Below are positions 32,978 to 40,255 of a stretch of DNA of 64,000 nucleotides, one piece after another. This DNA is from Rubrolithibacter danxiaensis. Lineage in GTDB: Bacteria; Bacteroidota; Bacteroidia; Sphingobacteriales; Sphingobacteriaceae. The translations under genes were made by a program, and so were the position numbers. How positions within the stretch are numbered: position 1 is the first letter of the stretch; each line of letters starts with the position of its first letter. The stretch is taken from positions 1-64,000 of the forward strand of contig NZ_JBKOPS010000008.1 of NCBI RefSeq assembly GCF_047272945.1, written 5' to 3'. The notes beneath the pieces are model-generated. The model ran no database searches. It saw nothing but the letters and a program-made list of their open reading frames with translations, and had not been told where the DNA came from.

Positions 32978-33148
32978 ATGAGAAAGGTTCAATTAATAGA
33001 GACTATTAAGGATATGCCCGAAGAATTTTCTGTAGAAGATTTAATTGAAAGATTAATGGTTTTACAAAAAATAGAAGAAGCACAGCAGCAAGTACAGTCT
33101 GGACAATTTTATACAGACGAAGAAGCGGAAAAGAAACTTGAAAAATAG
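32978..33148 (+). CDS. Orphan antitoxin of a decayed ParE-type module
   Basis: The ATG at 32978 gives a 56-residue acidic, helical protein (MRKVQLIETIKDMPEEFSVEDLIERLMVL, then EEAQQQVQSGQFYTDEEAEKKL), typical of short antitoxins that bind RelE/ParE toxins through a C-terminal helix. Just after its stop lies a ParE-like sequence with a nonsense codon. The antitoxin may persist because it has no cost or because it neutralises a toxin elsewhere. Confidence 0.6.
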   Translation: MRKVQLIETIKDMPEEFSVEDLIERLMVLQKIEEAQQQVQSGQFYTDEEAEKKLEK

Positions 33149-33150
33149 TT

Positions 33151-33396
33151 AAAATAATATAGGCGGAACGAGCAATAGATGATTTAACCAGTATAGCAGA
33201 ATATAGCAGCAGCTATTCAAATGCTTATGCTTCTTCAATTGTATTAAAACTATTTAGAAAAACAGCACTTTTAAAAACAATGCCACGTGCAGGACGAATA
33301 GTAAAAGAAAAAACAATATTAATATACGAGAACTATCTTCTAATCAAAAACCTCAAACTTTTCCCAAAATCCATCCTTAGGCAGCGGTGCAAATAG
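33151..33396 (+). pseudogene. ParE/RelE-family toxin remnant
   Basis: Read from 33151 the frame gives KII, a TAG stop (33160-33162), then AERAIDDLTSIAEYSSSYS...KLFRKTALLKTMPRAGRIV...ENYLLIKN. This is the ParE toxin order: the stop sits where family members have the Trp of an IIWxxxA motif, so TGG to TAG explains it. No start codon precedes it, and the C-terminal RIIY-type strand is lost as the frame runs into the convergent pseudouridine synthase gene (ending at 33340). The toxin is therefore inactive. Confidence 0.65.
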
Positions 33397-34056
33397 TTCT
33401 ACAGGCTCTTTCTTTACCGGATGAATAAACCTCAACTTTCGGGCGTGCAGGCAAATGCTTTTCTTCAAACTTCCTCTCGGGTATCCATATTTATTGTCAC
33501 CCACAATAGGGCAGCCTAAAGTAGAAAGCTGAACACGGATTTGATGTGGTCGTCCGGTTATCGGATCCACTTCTATCAGATAATACCCGTTAAGTTCGCC
33601 TAAAAGCCGGTAGTTTAATTCAGATCGCAGTCCGCCGGTCACTTCCTGATCATAAGCTTTGGTAACATTCTTTTGAGGATTTTTAACCAGCCAGTGAACA
33701 AGGTTACCGCTCTCGGGAACCGGCCTTTTCCGAACCACTGCCCAATACGTTTTCTTCATCTGGCGGTTCTTAAACATCAGGTTTACCCGATCCAAGGCTT
33801 TACTCGTCTTTGCGAAAAGTATTACTCCGCTTACAGGCCTGTCTAAGCGGTGCACAACTCCCAGAAAAGCGCCATTGGGTTTGTTATATTTTTTTGCAAG
33901 ATATTTTTTTACTTTCTCATCCAGCGATTCATCACCTGTGTCGTCTACCTGCACAATATCGCCCGCTCTTTTATTAACAGCAATCAGGTGATTATCCTCA
34001 AACAAAACGTCTTTATCAGAAATATCAATGGAATTATACGCTTTCGGCTTATTCAT
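33340..34056 (-). CDS. RluA-family pseudouridine synthase
   Basis: A 238-residue enzyme that converts uridine to pseudouridine in rRNA or tRNA. The catalytic motif is VVHRLDRPVSGVILFAKT with Asp72, preceded by VLFEDNHLIAVNKRAGDIVQ (motif I) and followed by GRPHQIRVQLSTLGCPIVGDNKYG. There is no S4 domain, so it is nearer RluA than RluC/D; the target site cannot be told. It is next to panB on the same strand with an 82-bp gap. Confidence 0.88.
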   Translation of the reverse strand: MNKPKAYNSIDISDKDVLFEDNHLIAVNKRAGDIVQVDDTGDESLDEKVKKYLAKKYNKPNGAFLGVVHRLDRPVSGVILFAKTSKALDRVNLMFKNRQMKKTYWAVVRKRPVPESGNLVHWLVKNPQKNVTKAYDQEVTGGLRSELNYRLLGELNGYYLIEVDPITGRPHQIRVQLSTLGCPIVGDNKYGYPRGSLKKSICLHARKLRFIHPVKKEPVELFAPLPKDGFWEKFEVFD

Positions 34057-34138
34057 TAAAGATTAAAATTTTCAAACGAACTTAAACAGAGTAAATCTCC
34101 TGAAGATGTACGCTGCACATTATCAATCTTCTATTTAT

Positions 34139-34954
34139 TTAATATTGTTCCTTCTCATTAGGAAAATCGGAACTTTTCACATCACTTATATATGCTTTTA
34201 CAGCCTGGTTTATCTGGGCGTATAAATCTACATATTGCCGTAAAAAACGAGGTTTAAACCCTTTGGTGAGGCCAAGCATATCATTAATTACCAAAACCTG
34301 CCCATCACACGCATTCCCGGCACCAATTCCAATGGTAGGTATCTTCAAACTTTCGGTTACATCCTGCGCCAGCATCGCGGGAATTTTTTCCAGTACTATA
34401 GAAAAACATCCCGCTTCCTCAAGCACTAAAACATCTTCCTTTAATTTCTGTGCTTCCGATTCTTCCTTTGCCCTTACAGTATAGGTTCCAAACTTATAGA
34501 TTGACTGCGGAGTCAGCCCTAAATGTCCCATTACCGGAATTCCGGCGGTTACTATCCTTTCAACTGATTCTTTTATTTCCAGTCCGCCTTCCAGCTTTAC
34601 AGCGTGTGCACCCGATTCTTTCATTATTCTGATTGCAGAATTTAAAGCCTCTTTTGAGTTTCCCTGGTAAGATCCGAAGGGTAAATCAACAACAACCAAT
34701 GCCCTTTTTGCTGCCCTAACTACAGACGAAGCATGATAGATCATTTGATCCAATGTTATAGGCAAGGTGGTTTCGTGGCCGGCCATTACATTGGAAGCCG
34801 AATCTCCAACCAAAATAACATCAATGCCACTTTCGTCAACAATGGTTGCAGTAGAAAAATCATAGGAAGTAAGCATGGCTATTTTCTCACCGTTTTGTTT
34901 CATAGACTGAAGCGTATTTGTGGTGACACGTTTGATCTCTTTATTAACAGACAT
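34139..34954 (-). CDS. panB: 3-methyl-2-oxobutanoate hydroxymethyltransferase
   Basis: First committed enzyme of pantothenate (coenzyme A) synthesis; it transfers a hydroxymethyl group from methylenetetrahydrofolate to 2-oxoisovalerate. The 271-residue length is normal. Diagnostic motifs are IAMLTSYDFSTATIVDESGID, VGDSASNVMAGHETTLPITLDQM with the Mg-binding Asp, VVVDLPFGSYQG, AVKLEGG, PVMGHLGLTPQS and PTIGIGAGNACDGQVLVINDMLG. Other pan genes are not nearby. Confidence 0.95.
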   Translation of the reverse strand: MSVNKEIKRVTTNTLQSMKQNGEKIAMLTSYDFSTATIVDESGIDVILVGDSASNVMAGHETTLPITLDQMIYHASSVVRAAKRALVVVDLPFGSYQGNSKEALNSAIRIMKESGAHAVKLEGGLEIKESVERIVTAGIPVMGHLGLTPQSIYKFGTYTVRAKEESEAQKLKEDVLVLEEAGCFSIVLEKIPAMLAQDVTESLKIPTIGIGAGNACDGQVLVINDMLGLTKGFKPRFLRQYVDLYAQINQAVKAYISDVKSSDFPNEKEQY

Positions 34955-35087
34955 GTAAGCAATTTTGGAGTTACAAAGGTAGAGTTAAATTTGTGATTAC
35001 TCCCGATATTATCGCTATGGTATTTAGCACTAACAATATTCTGGCATGCTTTTTAATTTTTACTTCTGATTTCTGAATTAAAATCTT

Positions 35088-35330
35088 TACTTTTGTGCCC
35101 TGTGAAAATTGAAGTGACTGGCTTCAGTAAAAGATGTTTAACCCCCGGATTTTCTTCCGGTTACCCAGATTTTTTCCCTGTTTTCCCTTTCAGCTTATCT
35201 AGATTTCTTGCAGGCAGAAACCTATTTATAGAGGCGCAAAAAGAACTGTCTTCTGCTCGCCTTTTTGTAAGTGAATACATGGAAAAAATATCTTTAGAAT
35301 ATTTAATCAACAACAAAATAAATTCGAGGA
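35088..35330 (+). promoter_or_regulatory. carA promoter and long leader with attenuator-like hairpin
   Basis: TACTTTTG (35088-35095) fits the -7 consensus and would start a leader of about 230 nt before carA. Inside it AGGCG (35232-35236) and CGCCT (35258-35262) can pair just before TTTTT (35262-35266), the layout of a leaky terminator. The 81-codon frame at 35093-35338 has an unusual composition and overlaps the carA start, so I do not call it a gene. The rest of the 376-bp gap between panB and carA shows nothing else. No -33 box is clear. Confidence 0.35.
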
Positions 35331-36440
35331 ATGACTAATTACACCAAATTACCCGCTGTATTGCTTCTTGAAGATGGAACTGTTTATCATGGTAAAGCTG
35401 CAGGAAAAATTGGTACAACAACCGGCGAAATCTGTTTCAATACCGGAATGACCGGCTATCAGGAAATTTTTACAGACCCTTCTTATTTCGGACAAATCAT
35501 GGTGACTACCAATGCACACATCGGTAATTACGGGATACATGATGAGGAAATTGAATCGGGAGATATTAAAATTGCCGGTTTGGTATGCAAGAATTTCAAC
35601 ATTGCTTACAGTAGAAAATTATCCGAAAAATCAATTCAGGATTATTTCCAGGAAGAGAATATTGTAGGAATTTCTGACGTGGATACTCGTTCACTTGTAC
35701 GTCATATTCGGGATAAAGGAGCAATGAATGCTATTATTTCTTCTGAAATTCTGGACATAGATGAACTTAAAGAAAAACTGGCACTTGTCCCTTCTATGGA
35801 TGGCCTTGAGCTTTCATCACAAGTTTCTACCAAGGAACCTTATTTTTACGGAGACGAGTCAAGTAAAAACCGGGTAGCGGTTCTGGACTTAGGCGTAAAG
35901 AAGAATATTTTAAGGAACTTTGACAACCGGGATGTGTATGCTAAAGTATTTCCGGCCACCACTACATTTGAAGAAATGGAGCAATGGGCTCCTGATGGAT
36001 ATTTTATCTCCAACGGCCCTGGCGATCCTGCCGCTATGCCATATGCCATAGAAACTGTAAAAAAAGTTTTAAACGCGGATAAACCCATGTTTGGTATCTG
36101 TCTTGGCCACCAGTTACTTGCCCTGGCAAACGACATACGCACCATGAAAATGTTCAACGGGCACCGCGGCTTAAATCATCCTGTAAAGAACATTATAAAC
36201 GACCATTGTGAGGTTACTTCTCAAAACCACGGTTTTGGTGTTGTGCCTGATGACGTAAGAAATTCAGACAAAGTAGAAATAACACATATTAATTTAAATG
36301 ATGATTCTATTGAAGGGATCAGGGTAAAAGGAAAAAAAGCATTCTCGGTGCAATACCATCCGGAGTCTTCTCCCGGCCCACACGATTCCAGATATCTTTT
36401 CGACCAGTTTGTTGATTTAATAAAAACCGGCAGAGATTAA
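35331..36440 (+). CDS. carA: Carbamoyl-phosphate synthase small subunit
   Basis: A 369-residue glutaminase subunit supplying ammonia to CarB for arginine and pyrimidine synthesis. The N-terminal domain shows LLLEDGTVYHGKAAG, TTGEICFNTGMTGYQEIFTDPSY and NYGIHDEEIES. The class I glutamine amidotransferase domain has FISNGPGDPAAM, FGICLGHQLL with nucleophile Cys257, NHGFGV and QYHPESSPGPHDSRYLF. carB does not follow; the next genes encode an ABC exporter, so the large subunit is coded elsewhere. Confidence 0.95.
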   Translation: MTNYTKLPAVLLLEDGTVYHGKAAGKIGTTTGEICFNTGMTGYQEIFTDPSYFGQIMVTTNAHIGNYGIHDEEIESGDIKIAGLVCKNFNIAYSRKLSEKSIQDYFQEENIVGISDVDTRSLVRHIRDKGAMNAIISSEILDIDELKEKLALVPSMDGLELSSQVSTKEPYFYGDESSKNRVAVLDLGVKKNILRNFDNRDVYAKVFPATTTFEEMEQWAPDGYFISNGPGDPAAMPYAIETVKKVLNADKPMFGICLGHQLLALANDIRTMKMFNGHRGLNHPVKNIINDHCEVTSQNHGFGVVPDDVRNSDKVEITHINLNDDSIEGIRVKGKKAFSVQYHPESSPGPHDSRYLFDQFVDLIKTGRD

Positions 36441-36457
36441 CTCTACCGGTTTTTTTA
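36422..36457 (+). terminator. Terminator of carA
   Basis: AAAAACCGG (36422-36430) with CCGGTTTTTT (from 36446), extended inside by AGAG/CTCT, forms a stem of about 11 bp followed by T. The left arm overlaps the last codons of carA. Confidence 0.8.
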
Positions 36458-36526
36458 TTCATCCATAAAATCAATCCTTTGTCTAAAAATTTGCTCTTTT
36501 TAAATTAATAGTCAGATTTTTACCTT

Positions 36527-37288
36527 ATGATTCAAGCACCGATTATCAAAGTAAAAAACCTGGTAAAAAAATACGGCAATTTTACAGCTGTAAACAATAT
36601 CAGCTTTGAAGTTTTTGAAGGAGAGATATTTGGCCTGCTGGGCCCGAACGGTGCAGGAAAAACTACAACACTCGAAATTATTGAAACCTTGCGTGAAAAA
36701 ACTTCGGGTGAAATTGAAGTTGATGGATTATCTATTGATAAAGATCCCAATCAGATAAAAAGGATAATTGGCGTTCAGTTACAAGCTGCAGGATATTACC
36801 CAAACCTGAATCTTTCTGAACTGATTGAACTATTTTCGGGCCTATATGGAATTGATGTTAAACCTTTAGAGTTACTTGAAAAGGTAGCATTGGTTGATAA
36901 GGCAAAAGCGAGGTACAAGGCGCTTTCGGGAGGGCAAAAACAACGGTTTTCTATCGCGACCACGCTTATCAATAAGCCAAAGATTATTTTTTTGGATGAG
37001 CCTACTACCGGCCTTGATCCGCAGGCAAGAAGAAATTTATGGGATTTGATCCAGCAAATCCGGCAGGCAGGAACTACCATAGTGATTACCACTCATTACA
37101 TGGACGAAGCAGAAGTCCTTTGCGACCGGGTGGCATTTGTTGATAGCGGACGAATAGTTGGAATAGATACACCAGACAGGTTTATAGATACCCTGGTAGC
37201 TTCGGGCTTTGAACGCAAAAAGGAAGTAAAAAAGGCAAACCTGGAAGACGTTTTTATAAACCTGACAGGCAAAGAGTGGAGAGAATAA
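36527..37288 (+). CDS. ABC transporter ATP-binding protein
   Basis: A 253-residue ATPase of an ABC-2 exporter. Walker A is GPNGAGKTTT (about residues 38-47), the signature LSGGQKQRFSIATTLINKPKIIFLDEPTTGLDP combines the C-loop and Walker B, and the switch His is in VITTHYMDEAEVLCDRV. The C-terminus (KANLEDVFINLTGKEWRE) is typical of DRA/CcmA-type ATPases. It ends one base before the permease start, so the two form a transporter operon; the substrate is unknown. Confidence 0.93.
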   Translation: MIQAPIIKVKNLVKKYGNFTAVNNISFEVFEGEIFGLLGPNGAGKTTTLEIIETLREKTSGEIEVDGLSIDKDPNQIKRIIGVQLQAAGYYPNLNLSELIELFSGLYGIDVKPLELLEKVALVDKAKARYKALSGGQKQRFSIATTLINKPKIIFLDEPTTGLDPQARRNLWDLIQQIRQAGTTIVITTHYMDEAEVLCDRVAFVDSGRIVGIDTPDRFIDTLVASGFERKKEVKKANLEDVFINLTGKEWRE

Positions 37289-37289
37289 G

Positions 37290-38393
37290 ATGAAGAATAA
37301 CCAATCATACAGCAACTTCCGGGCAACGCTGGCAATGGCAAAAGCCAGTTTCCGCTCCATTCTTCGCAGTCCTTCGGCTGTTGTTTTCAGCCTCGCATTT
37401 CCACTGATCTTCATCGTTGTTTTCGGCTTTATCGGAGGTGGGGGAATAAAACTAAGTGTAGGTGTTGCTCCGCAAAACGATTCTGCAAATGCTGTTTATC
37501 AGGCCTTGAAAAACATTCAGATAATTAATCTGGTACACGAATCGCAGAAGGAAATGACGGCAGATCTTGTAAAAGGCCGTATTGATGCGATCATTAATAT
37601 CCATAAGAATCCTGAGAAAATTCCGGCCTACTATGTGAATGTTCAATACAGCGAGGCATCTAAAGATAAAGGCAATATTCTTAAATCTATTTTAACTAAC
37701 ATATTAAGTTCGGTTAACGATCGTTACAGGCAAGGACCGCCACCTGTTGCCGAACTAAAAGAAACAACTACACATGGCAGGGAATATAAAACGATTGATT
37801 TTATTCTCCCCGGCCAGTTGGGATTCTCCTTATTAAGCTCCGGTGTTTTTGGAACAGCCTTCGTTTTTCTCAGCTTGCGAATAACACTGGTAATTAAGCG
37901 TTTTTTTGCTACACCGGTTAAACGTTCGAGCATAGTTTTAGGTGAGGCAATAAGCCGCCTGGCCTTTTCACTGATAGGAGCGTTCATTATTATTCTTATA
38001 GGGCACTTCCTTTTCGGATTTACGCTGGTAAACGGTATTCGCACCGTTATGGACATGCTGGTGCTTTCAGCTATCGGCTTAATTGTTTTTATGGGATTTG
38101 GTTTCACTGTTTCAGGAATTGCTAAAAACGAAAGTTCGATACCTCCAATTGCCAATATTATTACCCTGCCACAGTTTCTTTTATCAGGAACCTTTTTCTC
38201 AATAGAAGCATTTCCCTCATGGTTGCAGCCTGTAAGTAAAGCGTTGCCGCTCACTTACCTGAACGATGCCATGCGAAAGGTAGCTTTTGAAGGGGCAAGC
38301 CTGATCGATGTAAAACAGCAAGTATTCATTATGCTGCTGTGGGGCTTTGCTATTTACGCTTTGGCAGTAAAAGTTTTTAAATGGGAGGAGTAA
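37290..38393 (+). CDS. ABC-2 type transporter permease
   Basis: A 367-residue permease. One N-terminal transmembrane segment (VVFSLAFPLIFIVVFGFIGGGG) is followed by an extracytoplasmic loop of about 130 residues, then five more segments from about residue 175 (GQLGFSLLSSGVFGTAFVFLSLRI, LAFSLIGAFIIILIGHFLFG, MLVLSAIGLIVFMGFGFTVSGI, FLLSGTFFSIEAFPSWLQPVS, VFIMLLWGFAIYALAV). It is the membrane partner of the ATPase ending one base upstream. The substrate cannot be predicted. Confidence 0.9.
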   Translation: MKNNQSYSNFRATLAMAKASFRSILRSPSAVVFSLAFPLIFIVVFGFIGGGGIKLSVGVAPQNDSANAVYQALKNIQIINLVHESQKEMTADLVKGRIDAIINIHKNPEKIPAYYVNVQYSEASKDKGNILKSILTNILSSVNDRYRQGPPPVAELKETTTHGREYKTIDFILPGQLGFSLLSSGVFGTAFVFLSLRITLVIKRFFATPVKRSSIVLGEAISRLAFSLIGAFIIILIGHFLFGFTLVNGIRTVMDMLVLSAIGLIVFMGFGFTVSGIAKNESSIPPIANIITLPQFLLSGTFFSIEAFPSWLQPVSKALPLTYLNDAMRKVAFEGASLIDVKQQVFIMLLWGFAIYALAVKVFKWEE

Positions 38394-38441
38394 AATGCTA
38401 AAAATTAAGGGATAATAGTTTTTCTTTCTGTTTAAAAACCT

Positions 38442-38449
38442 TATTTTTG
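38442..38449 (+). promoter_or_regulatory. Candidate -7 box upstream of eno
   Basis: TATTTTTG fits TAnnTTTG and would give a leader of about 60 nt. No perfect TTTG -33 box is seen at the usual spacing. Confidence 0.35.
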
Positions 38450-38513
38450 ACGAGTTAGCACTCATAGTGTTATAAATACACTAAGACAACCTTGAACAAT
38501 AGAATATAATAAA

Positions 38514-39809
38514 ATGAGCTTAATTTTAGATGTACATGCCCGCCAGATTCTTGATTCCCGTGGCAATCCTACAATTGAAGTAGATGTAATTACAGAAAAC
38601 GGCATATTAGGTCGTGCAGCAGTACCTTCTGGTGCCTCAACCGGAGTACACGAAGCTGTTGAACTACGCGATAATGACAAGGCTACCTACCTTGGAAAAG
38701 GTGTTTTAAATGCTGTTAAAAATGTAAATGAAATCATAGCTAAAGAACTGAAAGGATTGGATGTATTTGAACAAAATACAATTGATGCTTTAATGATTAA
38801 GCTGGATGGCACGGAAAACAAAGGAAAATTAGGGGCTAACGCTATTTTAGGTGTTTCGTTAGCGGTTGCAAAAGCTGCAGCTCAGGAGAGCCGTCAACCT
38901 CTTTACCGTTACATCGGCGGTGTTAACGCAAATACACTTCCTATCCCGATGATGAACATCGTTAACGGTGGATCTCACTCAGATGCTCCTATTGCTTTCC
39001 AGGAATTTATGATTATGCCAGCAGGCGCTCCTTCCTTCTCTGAAGCTTTACGCTGGGGTACAGAAGTGTTCCATAATCTTAAAAAGATTTTACACGACAG
39101 AGGCCTTTCTACTGCAGTTGGTGATGAAGGAGGTTTTGCTCCAACATTTGCCGGTACAGAAGACGCAGTTGAAACCATTTTACAGGCTATTGAGAAAGCA
39201 GGATACAAACCAGGCGAAGATATCTATTTAGCATTTGACTGTGCTTCTTCTGAATTCTATAAAGACGGAAAATACGACTATACGAAATTCGAAGGTGATA
39301 AAGGCGCTGTAAGAACAAGTGCAGAGCAGGCAGAATACCTTGCACAGTTAACTCAAAAATATCCGGTTATTTCGATTGAAGATGGTATGGCAGAAGACGA
39401 CTGGGAGGGCTGGAAATTATTAACCGAGAAAATCGGGTCTAAAGTTCAGTTGGTTGGTGATGACCTGTTTGTTACAAATGTTAAACGCCTGCAACAAGGT
39501 ATTGATACTAATACCGGTAACTCTATTCTTGTAAAAGTAAACCAGATTGGTTCTTTAACCGAAACCATCAATGCCGTATCGTTAGCGCAAACCAATGGCT
39601 ATACTTCCGTAATGTCTCACCGTTCTGGCGAAACTGAAGATACTACCATTGCCGATTTAGCAGTTGCATTAAATTGCGGACAGATTAAAACCGGCTCTGC
39701 TTCCCGCTCAGACAGGATTGCAAAATACAATCAGCTTATCCGTATAGAAGAAGAGTTAGGAGATTCTGCACGGTTCATCGGCAAAAGCTTTAAATTTCTT
39801 AAAAAGTAA
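38514..39809 (+). CDS. eno: Enolase
   Basis: Glycolytic enzyme (2-phosphoglycerate to phosphoenolpyruvate) and a usual RNA degradosome component in some bacteria. The 431-residue length is standard. Motifs seen are ILDSRGNPTIEVDV, AAVPSGASTGVHEAVELRD (catalytic loop), NIVNGGSHSDAPIAFQEFMIMP, GDEGGFAP with the catalytic Glu, IEDGMAEDDWEGWKLLTEKIG, LVGDDLFVTN and ILVKVNQIGSLTETINAV with the catalytic Lys, then SHRSGETEDTTIADLAV. Single gene followed by a terminator. Confidence 0.98.
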   Translation: MSLILDVHARQILDSRGNPTIEVDVITENGILGRAAVPSGASTGVHEAVELRDNDKATYLGKGVLNAVKNVNEIIAKELKGLDVFEQNTIDALMIKLDGTENKGKLGANAILGVSLAVAKAAAQESRQPLYRYIGGVNANTLPIPMMNIVNGGSHSDAPIAFQEFMIMPAGAPSFSEALRWGTEVFHNLKKILHDRGLSTAVGDEGGFAPTFAGTEDAVETILQAIEKAGYKPGEDIYLAFDCASSEFYKDGKYDYTKFEGDKGAVRTSAEQAEYLAQLTQKYPVISIEDGMAEDDWEGWKLLTEKIGSKVQLVGDDLFVTNVKRLQQGIDTNTGNSILVKVNQIGSLTETINAVSLAQTNGYTSVMSHRSGETEDTTIADLAVALNCGQIKTGSASRSDRIAKYNQLIRIEEELGDSARFIGKSFKFLKK

Positions 39810-39837
39810 GAAAGCCGAGAGTAGAAAGCTATAAATG

Positions 39838-39870
39838 AAACATCCGAAGCTAGTAACTTTGGATGTTTTT
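39838..39870 (+). terminator. Terminator of eno
   Basis: AAACATCC (39838-39845) with GGATGTTT (39861-39868), extended inside by GAAG/CTTT with a G-T pair, followed by a T-rich tail; about 30 bases after the stop. Confidence 0.75.
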
Positions 39871-39947
39871 TATTTTATTTTTATCTCAAATAAAATTCCT
39901 ATCTTTTTGTAGAATTTTAACGAAGGAATTTTACTTAAGTTTGCAGC

Positions 39948-40250
39948 ATGAACCGCTTCTTCAGTTTACTAAGCAATAAATATTTTCTGGTAACGTCTTT
40001 CTTCGTTGTCTGGATGCTGTTTTTTGACAGAAATGATCTGATGTCGCAGTATGAATATAAATCTCAGGTGAGCAAACTTGAAGAAGAAAAAGAGTTTTAT
40101 ACCAAAGAAACAGATCGGGTAAAAAAAGATCTTGAAGAGCTGACTACCAACAGGGAAAGGTTAGAAAAATTTGCCCGAGAGAAATATCTCATGAAGAAAG
40201 ACAATGAAGATATTTTTGTGATTATCCCTAAAAAAGCCGAGGAAGATTAA
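39948..40250 (+). CDS. FtsB/DivIC-like septum formation initiator
   Basis: A 100-residue bitopic protein: one transmembrane segment (about residues 11-26, KYFLVTSFFVVWMLFF), then NDLMSQYEYKSQVSKLEEEKEFYTKETDRVKKDLEEL, a periplasmic coiled coil, and the conserved LEKFAREKYLMKKDNEDIFVI end. It matches the FtsB/DivIC family that bridges late divisome proteins. It is convergent with the VWA gene (5-base gap). TAAGTTTG at 39936-39943 is a perfect -7 box only 5 bases before the ATG, so the message may be leaderless. Confidence 0.88.
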   Translation: MNRFFSLLSNKYFLVTSFFVVWMLFFDRNDLMSQYEYKSQVSKLEEEKEFYTKETDRVKKDLEELTTNRERLEKFAREKYLMKKDNEDIFVIIPKKAEED

Positions 40251-40255
40251 ATTAA

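Noticed and set aside
35093..35338. 81-codon open frame before carA
   Set aside because: It begins inside the -7 box region, overlaps the carA start, and its residue composition (many Phe, Ser, Pro) looks random; better read as a leader.
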